Shown in pieces: positions 40,220-48,747 of a DNA stretch of 64,000 nucleotides. How positions within the stretch are numbered: position 1 is the first letter of the stretch; every line of letters starts with the position of its first letter. The notes below the pieces were generated by a model that was given only the letters and a program-made list of their open reading frames with translations, did no database searches and was not told where the DNA came from. The translations under genes were made by a program, and so were the position numbers. Source of the DNA: Alphaproteobacteria bacterium (GTDB taxonomy: Bacteria; Pseudomonadota; Alphaproteobacteria; UBA8366); contig JAJFJD010000001.1 in the NCBI GenBank assembly GCA_021774335.1, positions 372,001 to 436,000 on the forward strand, given 5' to 3'.

Positions 40220-40492
40220 GGATTTCGGCGTCATTTCCGCCACAGCCCAGCATCGCGCGGTGCGCCGTGCAACGACTGTTTCGGCGTGCAAATACTATGC
40301 ACCGCTACCGTCAGTGGTGCTCCCGTAAGTTTTGCCCTACGATATTACCGTAACTCGATTGCAGCGACGCACTGTCGGACCGCCTAAGCGCGTCGGAAGC
40401 AATTCGGTACACAACGAAGAACAGGGCGACAAGCCCGGGATATCGCGAACCAGAGGGACAAAAGTCCCCGAATACCGCGAATGGGGAGTGCT

Positions 40493-41092
40493 ATGGAACG
40501 TCAACTCAAGACGATCTTTCCCTCCGTTGTACAAATCAGCGAAGTGGAAGGCGCGGAAACGCTTAATCGAAACTTACTGCAGACGATCGAAGACATCCGT
40601 TCGGTAACGCCGAATGCCCGGCCGGACTCCTGGGTATCCAGCGTCTACACGACACTGAACAGCGCGGACCGGCTGCACGAGATGCCGGAATTCGCCCCGC
40701 TGCGCGACATCATCCTTCGGGAGGCTTCTGATTTTGCCGATACGCTTCGGCTCAATCATCGCCAATATCCGCTTCGGATCAGCGATTGCTGGTTCAACAT
40801 CTATGGACCGAAAGACGGACAGGAAGTCCACCTGCACGCCAACAATCTGATCAGCGGCAGCTACTACGTGAAGGCACCACCCGGGAGTTCCGGGCTGATG
40901 TTCCACTCACCGATGGACGGCGAGATGCTGTCGCCGCCGTATACCGAGATGAACGCCCTCAACTCGATGGCGCTCGAAATGCCGGTGGAGGAAGGGATGA
41001 TCGTGCTGTTCCGCAGTTGCCTGCGCCACAGCGTGCGGCCCAGCGCAACCGACGACGAACGGATCAGCGTCTCGTTTAATCTCGCGATGTAG
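40493..41092 (+). CDS. Putative 2OG-Fe(II) oxygenase (TIGR02466-like)
   Basis: 199 residues. The segment GQEVHLHANNLISGSYYVKAPPGSSGLMFHSP (about 108-140) and the tail GMIVLFRSCLRHSVRPSATDDERISVSFNLAM match the small 2OG-oxygenase-like family TIGR02466. In the usual double-stranded beta-helix pattern the second His and Arg are RH and ERIS. The likely iron pair here is His-x-His (HLH), with no Asp where most enzymes have HxD, so iron binding should be checked. Substrate unknown. GGGGAG lies just before the chosen ATG. Not obviously linked to its neighbours. Confidence 0.7.
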   Translation: MERQLKTIFPSVVQISEVEGAETLNRNLLQTIEDIRSVTPNARPDSWVSSVYTTLNSADRLHEMPEFAPLRDIILREASDFADTLRLNHRQYPLRISDCWFNIYGPKDGQEVHLHANNLISGSYYVKAPPGSSGLMFHSPMDGEMLSPPYTEMNALNSMALEMPVEEGMIVLFRSCLRHSVRPSATDDERISVSFNLAM

Positions 41093-41134
41093 GCGATGCG
41101 GCGGGTTGGATCAGACCTGTAACGGGCTAACCTC

Positions 41135-41163
41135 TTGCCCTTACCCACGTTTCGGCCTACATT
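41135..41163 (+). promoter_or_regulatory. Candidate promoter of the leuA leader
   Basis: TTGCCC (41135-41140) and TACATT (41158-41163) with a 17-bp spacer. The first leader ATG is at 41171, seven bases after the -10, so transcription would start at or next to its A, giving a leaderless first mini-ORF. Found by eye only. Confidence 0.5.
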
Positions 41164-41170
41164 TCGCGCC

Positions 41171-41230
41171 ATGATTATCGGAACCGGATACCGGCTGCTT
41201 GGCCTGCGACTTATGGGCCCGACGCTCTGA
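41171..41230 (+). CDS. leuA leader peptide 1 (Leu-rich)
   Basis: 19 residues: MIIGTGYRLLGLRLMGPTL. Five Leu (CTG, CTT, CTG, CTT, CTC) and two Ile make it a leucine-sensing leader peptide by the classical attenuation logic. Its stop TGA (41228-41230) lies in the loop of a 9-bp hairpin. There is no ribosome site upstream, which fits leaderless translation from the promoter just before it. leuA begins 281 bp later. Translation is inferred, not shown. Confidence 0.6.
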   Translation: MIIGTGYRLLGLRLMGPTL

Positions 41231-41239
41231 AGCGTCGGG
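41218..41239 (+). promoter_or_regulatory. Hairpin over the stop codon of leader peptide 1
   Basis: CCCGACGCT (41218-41226) pairs perfectly with AGCGTCGGG (41231-41239); the 4-nt loop CTGA holds the stop codon. A TTTTT (41258-41262) lies 18 nt on, too far for a classical terminator, so attenuation may work by another mode. Confidence 0.6.
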
Positions 41240-41287
41240 GTTGCCCGTTCGTCCTGGTTTTTCCGCCGGTTAACAAGGTTCCGTTTG

Positions 41288-41419
41288 ATGATTTCCTTTC
41301 CAGATATTCAGTCTGAGTCCGACTCCGCCCCGCGGGGTTTCGGCATTGGTTTGCGTCTTGTCGGCCCGATTTCGGGGCCGATCCTGTCGCTGCGACTTAC
41401 CGGCGGTCGCCGGGACTGA
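41288..41419 (+). CDS. leuA leader peptide 2 (branched-chain-rich)
   Basis: 43 residues: MISFPDIQSESDSAPRGFG, then IGLRLVGPISGPILSLRL and TGGRRD. The core echoes leader peptide 1 (LLGLRLMGP versus GIGLRLVGP) and has five Leu, one Val and several Ile, so it could sense branched-chain amino acids. Both mini-ORFs end in CTGAAGCG, with TGA inside a hairpin loop, which points to an old duplication. AAGG upstream is a weak ribosome site. leuA follows 92 bp later. Translation inferred. Confidence 0.5.
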   Translation: MISFPDIQSESDSAPRGFGIGLRLVGPISGPILSLRLTGGRRD

Positions 41420-41438
41420 AGCGGCCTCCCGGTGGCCG
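41410..41438 (+). promoter_or_regulatory. Competing hairpins after leader peptide 2
   Basis: CCGGGA (41410-41415) can pair with TCCCGG (41427-41432); alternatively CGGCC (41422-41426) pairs with GGCCG (41434-41438), whose loop contains the TCCCGG. They cannot form together. The stop codon of leader 2 is in the first loop. This is a candidate anti-attenuator/attenuator switch. Confidence 0.4.
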
Positions 41439-41511
41439 TAGCCGCGCCGCGGTTTACGAACACCCCATAAATCGGTAAAGACGCAGCCGAAGACTGACAG
41501 GAGTTAAGACC

Positions 41512-43179
41512 ATGGCTTTCATGCCCGTGGAGAAATACAAGCCGTTCCCGCAAATCGATTTGCCGGACCGGCAGTGGCCGACCAAGACCATCACCAAATG
41601 CCCGACCTGGTGTTCCGTCGATCTTCGCGACGGCAACCAGGCGCTGATCGAGCCGATGGGACCGGAGCGCAAGCTCCGCATGTTCCAAACGCTCTGCAAT
41701 ATGGGCTTCAAGGAGATCGAGGTCGGCTTCCCCTCCGCGTCGGACACGGACTTTTCGTTCGTCCGCCAGATCATCGACGAGGACCTGATTCCGGACGACG
41801 TGACGATCCAGGTACTGACCCAGTCGCGCGAGGAATTGATCCGCCGCACCTTCGACTCCATCGCGGGCTCGAAGCGGGCGATCGTGCATCTCTACAACTC
41901 GACATCGACGACCCAGCGGCGCGTGGTATTCCGCGAGGACCGGGCCGGCGTGAAGAAGATCGCGACCGACGGCGCGGAACTGATCAAGCAATTGATCCCG
42001 ACGGTGCCGGAGACCGAGATCGTCCACGAATATTCGCCCGAGAGCTACACGCAGACCGAACTCGATTATGCGCTCGAGGTCTGCGAGGCGGTGATGGACG
42101 TCTGGGAAGCCAGCTCGTCGAACAAGACCATCATCAACCTGCCGGCCACGGTCGAGGTGGCGACGCCCAACATCTACGCCGACCAGATCGAGTGGATGCA
42201 CCGCAACTTCACGAACCGCGAGCGGGTCGTGCTGTCGCTGCATCCGCATAACGACCGGGGCACCGGCGTGGCTGCCGCAGAACTGGGCGTGATGGCCGGG
42301 GCCGACCGGATCGAAGGAACCTTGTTCGGCAACGGCGAGCGCACCGGCAACGTGGACGTCATCACGCTGGCCATGAACATGGTGAGCCAGGGTCTCGATT
42401 CGCAGCTCGACATGCGCAACATGCGCGAGCTGCGGGCGACCGCTGAATACTGCAATCAATTGCCGGTGCATCCGCGCCACCCCTATGCGGGTGAGCTGGT
42501 GTTCACGGCCTTTTCCGGCAGCCATCAGGACGCGATCAAGAAGGGTCTGTCGGCGATGAAGGATTCGAATAGCGGCGAGTGGGACGTGCCCTACCTGCCG
42601 ATCGACCCGGAAGATGTCGGCGCGATCTATGAAGAAGTCATCCGCATCAACAGCCAGTCGGGCAAGGGCGGCATCGCCTATATCATGGAGGAGGAATACG
42701 GCGTGCAGATGCCGCGCAACCTCCAGATCGAATTCTCCCGCGTCGTGCAGGGCATCTCCGACGACACCGGGCAGGAGCAGAAACCGGAAGACATCTGGAC
42801 CGCCTTCGAGACCGAATACCTTAAGGCCGAATCTCCCTACGGCTTCGTCGACCACCAGACGATCCCCGACACCCATGCGTCGGAGATCCGCCGCCTCACC
42901 GCGACGGTGAAGAAGAACGGCGGCGAGGTTAAGATCGAAGGCCGCGGCACCGGCCCGATCGACGCCTATGTGGATGCGCTGACGAAAGAAACCGGCAAGG
43001 ATATCAAGGTCTATAGCTACAGCGAGCATTCGGTCGGCGTCGGTGCGGACGCCACCGCCATCGCCTTCGTCGAAGCGGAAGTCGGCGGCGAAAAGATCTA
43101 CGGCGTCGGCCGCGACCCGAACATCGTGACTGCCTCACTCCAGGCGGTGACCTGCGCGGTGAACCGGGCGCTACGGTAA
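41512..43179 (+). CDS. leuA: 2-isopropylmalate synthase (long type)
   Basis: 555 residues, the longer LeuA type of alphaproteobacteria and actinobacteria. Catalytic segment CSVDLRDGNQALIEPM (about 35-50), the metal His in HPHNDRGTGVAAAELGVMAGADRIEGTLFGNGERTGNVD (about 243) and a C-terminal regulatory domain (PIDAYVDALTKETGKDIKVYSYSEHSVG) for leucine feedback. It makes 2-isopropylmalate from acetyl-CoA and 2-oxoisovalerate, the first step of leucine synthesis. AGGAG upstream. It sits behind the leader with two mini-ORFs and before a strong terminator, so it is monocistronic. Confidence 0.97.
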   Translation: MAFMPVEKYKPFPQIDLPDRQWPTKTITKCPTWCSVDLRDGNQALIEPMGPERKLRMFQTLCNMGFKEIEVGFPSASDTDFSFVRQIIDEDLIPDDVTIQVLTQSREELIRRTFDSIAGSKRAIVHLYNSTSTTQRRVVFREDRAGVKKIATDGAELIKQLIPTVPETEIVHEYSPESYTQTELDYALEVCEAVMDVWEASSSNKTIINLPATVEVATPNIYADQIEWMHRNFTNRERVVLSLHPHNDRGTGVAAAELGVMAGADRIEGTLFGNGERTGNVDVITLAMNMVSQGLDSQLDMRNMRELRATAEYCNQLPVHPRHPYAGELVFTAFSGSHQDAIKKGLSAMKDSNSGEWDVPYLPIDPEDVGAIYEEVIRINSQSGKGGIAYIMEEEYGVQMPRNLQIEFSRVVQGISDDTGQEQKPEDIWTAFETEYLKAESPYGFVDHQTIPDTHASEIRRLTATVKKNGGEVKIEGRGTGPIDAYVDALTKETGKDIKVYSYSEHSVGVGADATAIAFVEAEVGGEKIYGVGRDPNIVTASLQAVTCAVNRALR

Positions 43180-43202
43180 ACCGACAGACTAGAACGACCA
43201 AG

Positions 43203-43238
43203 AACGCCATGCGGGCCAATCCCTGCATGGCGTTTTTT
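43203..43238 (+). terminator. Rho-independent terminator of leuA
   Basis: AACGCCATGC-GGG pairs with CCC-T-GCATGGCGTT around CCAAT, followed directly by TTTTTT. Textbook intrinsic terminator 23 bp after the leuA stop; the convergent P450 gene ends at 43279. Confidence 0.92.
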
Positions 43239-43278
43239 AATGCTAGTCCGTTGAGCCACGATGGCTAGGACGCGGAGG

Positions 43279-44805
43279 TCAAGCCGCCCGCGCTTTCAAG
43301 CCAAGCCGAAACCCGGCGCGCGGCCGCCAATGCGGCGGAACATACTGCGTGGTCCATTCGCCGTTCGGTTGGATATCGAATCCAGTTCCAAGCTCGGTCA
43401 CGAAAATTCGCCCCACCGTAGAGGCAAAGGCCGCCCCGATGCAGTTGTGACGGAACAGACCGAACGGCGCGTATTCCTCGAGCGAGTATTCCTTTCCCAG
43501 GAAACGGTCGGGATCGAACTCGGTCGGCCGGTCGAAGGTTTCCGGATCGCGGTTGTTCTCGCGTATGCCGATCCGGATCGACCAATCCTTGGGAATGCGA
43601 TACCCCTCGAACCAAACGTCCTTCGTCGACTTGCGCGTCAGAAATTCGCTGCGCTCCAGTCGTAAGGTCTCCTTAACGATGCGCCCGGCAAGGGAGTCCT
43701 CTCCCCAATCCGGCGCGTCGCCATGCGCACCCTGTTCCTGGCGCAACCTTTCCGCCCATTCCGGGTAGTCGATGAGCATCTTCACCAGCCATTGCAGCAA
43801 ACCGATAATATCGACCGTGGCAAATTCGACCATGGCGACCCAGTTGCCCCGAACGGTCGCATCGAGCGCTGCAGCGTCTTGACGGTCCGCCAAACTTTTC
43901 AGGAAACAGGATGGTGCTGCGTCCGGATCTTTGGCGAATTCATCGATGCGCGCCCGTATCCAGTCGCTCATGCCGTTCATCGCACGGATCCGCCGATCCT
44001 CGATCCCGCAGGTTTCCCGTCGTGTATCGATGTCGGCAAAAAAGGATTCGATTTGATCGAACTGCGGGGTATCGGGCCGGACGCCAAAGAAAACCGCCAG
44101 CACGATCGGGAAAATCAACTCCCGAAGATTATCGTCGATCAACACACCGCCGTTGGCGGGCCGGCACCCCTCTTCGCAAATCTGCAGGAGCTTGGCTCTA
44201 ACGGCGGACAAAATCATAGGGCTCGCGTCGTCAATGACGTCCGTCGAAATACCGGAGAGGAGAATTCTCCGGTATTTCGTATGCGTCTGGGCAGGCATAT
44301 AGCGGACGAACCCCTTGGGGATGCCGGCGCTGATGGGTTGCGCCGCACCGATCAGCACGTCGTCGTTCTCACGGAGAAACTTAAGCGCGCGCTTGTGGCT
44401 GGCGATGTAGATATAGGGGTGAAATTCGACATTGAACTTGAAAATCGGGCCGTATTTCGCGATCAGTTTTTCGAAGTGATACGGATCGCGTTCATGATTC
44501 CGCGGCACGACACCGAGCGAACCCGGCGGCAGGCCGCTGCCGCGACCGTAGCTGGGACGCGCCCGCCACCGTTCATAAAGCAAAATTCCCAATGCGAGTA
44601 CCGCCCCGAAATGAAGCAGGACCGGCGCGAAGACCGCAACGGCCGCGATGAACGCAAAATAGCCAATCAGCAACGCGATTCGTTGCGCCGCCTTGCAGGG
44701 AAGTTTGTAGCGAAACGGCTCGAAGGCGAGCTGCCGAACCAACGGCCACGTGACCAAGAGGCAAACGACAATTTCAATTGGCAGGATGACGTCGCGAAGC
44801 TCCAT
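43279..44805 (-). CDS. Membrane-anchored cytochrome P450-like protein, atypical
   Basis: 508 residues. Two or three hydrophobic helices (about 5-23, 44-77) precede the P450 fold, rare in bacteria. KETLRLER (ExxR), FDRPTEFDPDRFLG (PERF region) and the heme-Cys loop APFGLFRHNCIG identify the fold. The loop departs from FGxGxRxCxG: the Gly four before the Cys is Phe and the Arg two before is His. The I-helix reads VEFATVDIIGLLQ, lacking the usual Thr pair that activates O2, so the enzyme may be a peroxygenase, isomerase or non-monooxygenase. Follows the BMP gene without a gap. Confidence 0.82.
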   Translation of the reverse strand: MELRDVILPIEIVVCLLVTWPLVRQLAFEPFRYKLPCKAAQRIALLIGYFAFIAAVAVFAPVLLHFGAVLALGILLYERWRARPSYGRGSGLPPGSLGVVPRNHERDPYHFEKLIAKYGPIFKFNVEFHPYIYIASHKRALKFLRENDDVLIGAAQPISAGIPKGFVRYMPAQTHTKYRRILLSGISTDVIDDASPMILSAVRAKLLQICEEGCRPANGGVLIDDNLRELIFPIVLAVFFGVRPDTPQFDQIESFFADIDTRRETCGIEDRRIRAMNGMSDWIRARIDEFAKDPDAAPSCFLKSLADRQDAAALDATVRGNWVAMVEFATVDIIGLLQWLVKMLIDYPEWAERLRQEQGAHGDAPDWGEDSLAGRIVKETLRLERSEFLTRKSTKDVWFEGYRIPKDWSIRIGIRENNRDPETFDRPTEFDPDRFLGKEYSLEEYAPFGLFRHNCIGAAFASTVGRIFVTELGTGFDIQPNGEWTTQYVPPHWRPRAGFRLGLKARAA

Positions 44806-45819
44806 CTACTTGCCCGCTTGGTGCTTGAATTCAGGACCGTCGTATTTGACCGACACTTCGGTTTTGCCGCTGGCGAGCGCTTCCCGCAGTTTTTCGAGCT
44901 TTGCACGAATGTCTTGCGGAACACCCGGCGCCAGCGCGAGGCGCACCGCATCGCCATTTTCGAGACCGATTTTATTGATCACCCCCGGCTTCCAGGCCCC
45001 GCTCTGAACGTCGTTTGCGGCATGAAAACCAGCCATGCTGACATTCGCCATCGCCGACGCGATGAACACATCCGGCGCAACCGGATACCAATCGCGGACA
45101 TTCCCGATTTGATGGACCTTCTTCTCCCGCATGGCTTTGATGGCGCCGACACGCCCGGCATTCAACATCGTGAAGATGATATCGGCGCCGGCATCGATCT
45201 GCGCGGACGCGACGCCATACGAAAGCTCGTTGTCGTCCTGGTCGCCCGCAAATGTCGTCAGGTATTTGGCATTCCGGTTGGTGTGCATGAGACCGTTGAA
45301 GAAGGCACCGCGCCCCTTCAGGCCGGGGCGAACCCTGATCCCCGAGATATGACCGACCACGTTCGTCTTGGTCAGCAGGCCGGCGGCGGCGCCGGCTAGC
45401 CAGGCCGACTGTTCCTGCAGGACTTCATAACTGGACAGATTGCTCCCCCGGACGTTGCCCTGCACCACGACGAATTTGATGTCGGGAAACTCGGGCGCCA
45501 CGGCAACCATCGCTTTGGAATTCTGGCCGCCATGCGCGATGATCAGGTCCGGCCCTCCGGCCGCGAGTTGGCGCAGCGACGCCGAGAGCAGGTCCTTCTT
45601 CGGCTTGATCTTGTCGATGTAGGCAATGTCCGCGCCCAGCTTGTCACGGATCATCAAGAGTCCTTTGTAGCCGGCCTCCATGAAACCGCCGTCATCGATG
45701 TGACCCGGAATCAACATGGCGACTTTGAGCTTACCGGCCTGGACGGATGCCGGCATTACCAAGGCTTGCGCAAAGCAAATGAATGCGCCCACCAGAATTG
45801 CGAAATTGCGAGCGATCAT
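44806..45819 (-). CDS. BMP family ABC transporter substrate-binding protein (PnrA-like)
   Basis: 337 residues. Signal peptide (FAILVGAFICFAQALVMPASVQA), then the BMP fold: LKVAMLIPGHIDDGGFMEAGYKGL, PDLIIAHGGQNSKAMVAVAPEFPDIKFVVVQG, GADIIFTMLNAGRVGAIKAMREKKVHQIGN. Family members bind nucleosides or related ligands in the periplasm for an ABC importer. No ATPase or permease gene is next to it, so it is an orphan or works with another transporter. 82 bp after the NCS2 permease gene, and abutting the P450 gene. Confidence 0.88.
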   Translation of the reverse strand: MIARNFAILVGAFICFAQALVMPASVQAGKLKVAMLIPGHIDDGGFMEAGYKGLLMIRDKLGADIAYIDKIKPKKDLLSASLRQLAAGGPDLIIAHGGQNSKAMVAVAPEFPDIKFVVVQGNVRGSNLSSYEVLQEQSAWLAGAAAGLLTKTNVVGHISGIRVRPGLKGRGAFFNGLMHTNRNAKYLTTFAGDQDDNELSYGVASAQIDAGADIIFTMLNAGRVGAIKAMREKKVHQIGNVRDWYPVAPDVFIASAMANVSMAGFHAANDVQSGAWKPGVINKIGLENGDAVRLALAPGVPQDIRAKLEKLREALASGKTEVSVKYDGPEFKHQAGK

Positions 45820-45901
45820 CGTTCTTCTCCGATCAAGTGGATTGGCCTGTGCCGCCGTTCCGCATCAGGCAAAAGCATGGCGGTTCCATCACGACACCGC
45901 A

Positions 45902-47242
45902 TCACGACGTTTCCTCCTCCGGCAGCACCGCATTCAAGACGACCGCCAAAAATGCTGCGGGAATGATTCCCGATACCAGAAGAAGTTTGATCTGTTGCGG
46001 CAGGATTGCGACCGCGTCGGGGACTGCCTGAAGGCCAAGACCCACCCCAAGCGACAGGGCAATGATCACCAGGTTTCTGCGGTTGAGGTCCGCCGTGGCG
46101 ATCAGCTTGAGTCCGGCGGCGGCTACCATGCCGAACATAATGATCGCCGCCCCGCCCAACACGGCATTGGGAATGGACGCAACGACAGCACCAAGTTTCG
46201 GAACGAGCCCTGCTATGACCAGAACGACCGCGCCAATGGACACCACGTGCCGGCTCATCACGCCGGTCAGCGCAACCAGCCCTACATTCTGGCTATAGGA
46301 TGTGTTCGGAAGGGCATTGAAAACGGCGGCGATCGACGTCCCGATACCGTCTGCCATGATCCCACCCGACGTTTCCTTGTCCGTCGCGTCGCGACCGGCG
46401 CCCCCCATGGTGATTCCCGAAATGTCACCGACCGTTTCGATCGTGGTTACGAAGGCCATGACCCCCATGCCGATGATCGCCGCCGCCGGAAATTCCAACC
46501 CGAACTGCAGCGGCGCGGGCACCGCGAACCAAGCCGCACTCCCGACATTGCCGAGGCTCGCCATCCCGAACGGGAATGCGACCGCATAGCCAACGACGAT
46601 GGCGATGAAAACCGCTGCCGCCGAAATAAGTCCCTTGAAGGAGAATTTCAAAACCACCGTCAGAAGGACGACGAACAACGCCATCCCCAAGTGATGGGCA
46701 GCGCCGAAGTCCGGCGCTTTTACGCCACCGGCCGCATATTTTATGCCGACGGGCAGCAAGGCGACCCCAATCGCCAACACGACGATCCCCGTCACCAGCG
46801 GTGGCATCCAATGCCTGATCCTGCCCAGCATCGCGCCCAGCGCCACTTGAATCAGCCCGGCGATCAGTGCGCCGCCGAGGACGGCAGCCAGACCGAAGCT
46901 TTTCGCTATCGGGATCGCAACGGGCAGGAAGCCAAAACTGGTGCCCTGAACGATCGGCAATCGCGCACCGACCGGGCCGATCCCGACCGTCTGTATAAGG
47001 GTCGCAATTCCGGCGACCAGCATCGCCGCCTGGATCAAGAATGCCTTTTCATCAGGGGTCGCGCCGATTACGCCGGCAATGATGATGGGAACGGTGATAT
47101 TGCCCGCAAACATCGCGAGCACATGCTGCAGGCCGAGCGGGATGGCATGCTTGAGCGGCGGCATATACTCAACATCGCCGTCACCGACGCCATCCGATCC
47201 TTTTGCTGTCGGCCCTTGGCCAACTTTCTCTGGATTAGCCAT
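45902..47242 (-). CDS. NCS2 nucleobase:cation symporter
   Basis: 446 residues, about fourteen helices of the xanthine/uracil permease family. N-terminal PLKHAIPLGLQHVLAMFAGNITVPIII, the QGTSFGFLPV substrate segment (about 134) and FVTTIETVGDISGITMGGAG (about 270, the conserved Glu of NCS2) are all present. It imports a purine or pyrimidine base with a cation. The gene pattern with a BMP binding protein and a P450 suggests a purine-like or alkaloid substrate, an inference. Divergent from the CaiB-like gene. Confidence 0.9.
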   Translation of the reverse strand: MANPEKVGQGPTAKGSDGVGDGDVEYMPPLKHAIPLGLQHVLAMFAGNITVPIIIAGVIGATPDEKAFLIQAAMLVAGIATLIQTVGIGPVGARLPIVQGTSFGFLPVAIPIAKSFGLAAVLGGALIAGLIQVALGAMLGRIRHWMPPLVTGIVVLAIGVALLPVGIKYAAGGVKAPDFGAAHHLGMALFVVLLTVVLKFSFKGLISAAAVFIAIVVGYAVAFPFGMASLGNVGSAAWFAVPAPLQFGLEFPAAAIIGMGVMAFVTTIETVGDISGITMGGAGRDATDKETSGGIMADGIGTSIAAVFNALPNTSYSQNVGLVALTGVMSRHVVSIGAVVLVIAGLVPKLGAVVASIPNAVLGGAAIIMFGMVAAAGLKLIATADLNRRNLVIIALSLGVGLGLQAVPDAVAILPQQIKLLLVSGIIPAAFLAVVLNAVLPEEETS

Positions 47243-47462
47243 AACTCGTCCCTAGAACGGCTCGATCCGCGATTTTCAATATGGCCACCGCGGGCAGGCC
47301 CATCGCGCCGCGGCCACCCGCACCCATTTTCATGCGGTAATTCGGCCTAACACGGCAGTTCCAATACTGATCCGGGTCCGCTACCAGAGTAAATCATCCT
47401 CTTGGAAATCAGATTGGTTAGGTCACTCACTCCTTTTGAGAGGCCGCCCGCTACCCGCGCGG

Positions 47463-47490
47463 TTGGTCCATTTCGGTATTCGAGTATTAT
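47463..47490 (+). promoter_or_regulatory. Candidate promoter of the CaiB/crotonase pair
   Basis: TTGGTC (47463-47468) and TATTAT (47485-47490), spacer 16 bp, 41 bp before the chosen GTG start. By eye. Confidence 0.35.
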
Positions 47491-47530
47491 CGGCCTACCA
47501 AATCGACAATTACCGACGGAATATTCAAAC

Positions 47531-48745
47531 GTGGCTGAAGCGCTCTCTTCCTTTCGGGTTTTGGAGCTGGGATCGACGATCGCGGCGCCCTTTTGCGGAC
47601 GGCTGCTGGCCGATTTCGGCGCAGAGGTCATCAAGGTCGAGGATGTCGCGGGCGATACCTTGCGCGTCGTCGGCGAAAGCTTCCAGGGCAAGTCGCTCTA
47701 CGCGGCCAGTCTATTTCGAAGCAAATCCACGGTCGCAATCGACTTGCGCACGGAAGAGGGGCGCGATCTGATCCGGCTTCTCGCCGCCGAATGCGACGTC
47801 CTCATCGAAAATTTTCGACCAGGACAGATGGAGAAATGGGGGCTGGGATACGATGATATCAGTGCGATCAATCCACGCCTCGTCATGCTGCGCATCAGCG
47901 GGTTCGGACAGACCGGGCCCTATGCCCAGCGGCCGGGATATGGTGTGATCGGCGAAGCGGTCAGCGGTCTGCGCTATATCAACGGCGACCCCGACCGGCC
48001 GCCGGGACGCATGGCGACGGCGCTCACCGATTACATCACCGGACTCTACGGCGCGTTCGGCGTGCTTGCCGCGTTGCACCACCGCAAACTAACCGGCAAG
48101 GGACAATGCGTCGACGCGGCGCTGTATGAATGCGCGTTCAGCTTCATGGAGCCTTATGCCCAGAATTTCGACAAACTGGGAACCGTCGTCGAGCGGGCCG
48201 GCTCACGGATGCCGGGCGCGTCGCCGAACAATCTCTACGCCACCGGGGATGGTCAATACATCCTGATCGCCGCCTTCGCGGACTCGGTTTTTCGCCGGCT
48301 GTGCGACGTGATGGAACGGCCGGAACTCGCCGATGACGCCAAGTTCAAGACGTCAACGGCCCGGAATGAAAACGCCGACGAGATTGACGAGGTCGTCGCG
48401 ACCTGGGCGGCGGGGCTGCCGCTGACGGACCTCGAAGAACGGCTGGACTCGGCGCAAGTGCCCGCGACCCGCATTTTCAACATGGCCGATATCTTCGCCG
48501 ATCCCCACTACAAGGCGCGCGACATGTTGATCCCGGTTCCGGACGAGGACCTCGACACCATCACGATGGCCGCGCCGGTACCGCATCTATCCGCCTCCCC
48601 CGGCCGGGCGAAACATGCCGGACATCGGATCGGCCAGGATACCCGCTCCGTATTGCGCGATGTCGGTGGCCTGTCGTCCAACGCGATCGAGACACTGATC
48701 GAGGCCGGGATCGTCCGTGCCGAAAAAGACACTACTGGAGAATAA
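47531..48745 (+). CDS. CaiB/BaiF family CoA transferase
   Basis: 404 residues of the class III CoA transferases. The opening SSFRVLELGSTIAAPFCGRLLADFGAEVIKVED, LIENFRPGQMEKWGLGYDDI, ISGFGQTGPYAQRPGYGVIGEAVSGL and the catalytic Asp in ALTDYITGLYGA (about 169) are standard. It moves CoA between carboxylic acids. The start is inferred as GTG 47531; the frame is open up to 47402 but those residues are not family-like. Two bp before the crotonase gene, so an operon for CoA-thioester degradation. Confidence 0.9.
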   Translation: MAEALSSFRVLELGSTIAAPFCGRLLADFGAEVIKVEDVAGDTLRVVGESFQGKSLYAASLFRSKSTVAIDLRTEEGRDLIRLLAAECDVLIENFRPGQMEKWGLGYDDISAINPRLVMLRISGFGQTGPYAQRPGYGVIGEAVSGLRYINGDPDRPPGRMATALTDYITGLYGAFGVLAALHHRKLTGKGQCVDAALYECAFSFMEPYAQNFDKLGTVVERAGSRMPGASPNNLYATGDGQYILIAAFADSVFRRLCDVMERPELADDAKFKTSTARNENADEIDEVVATWAAGLPLTDLEERLDSAQVPATRIFNMADIFADPHYKARDMLIPVPDEDLDTITMAAPVPHLSASPGRAKHAGHRIGQDTRSVLRDVGGLSSNAIETLIEAGIVRAEKDTTGE

Positions 48746-48747
48746 AA

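Noticed and set aside
40286..40302. Inverted repeat GTGCA-N7-TGCAC upstream of the 2OG oxygenase gene
   Set aside because: Short and about 190 bp from the start codon, with no promoter fit nearby; chance is likely.
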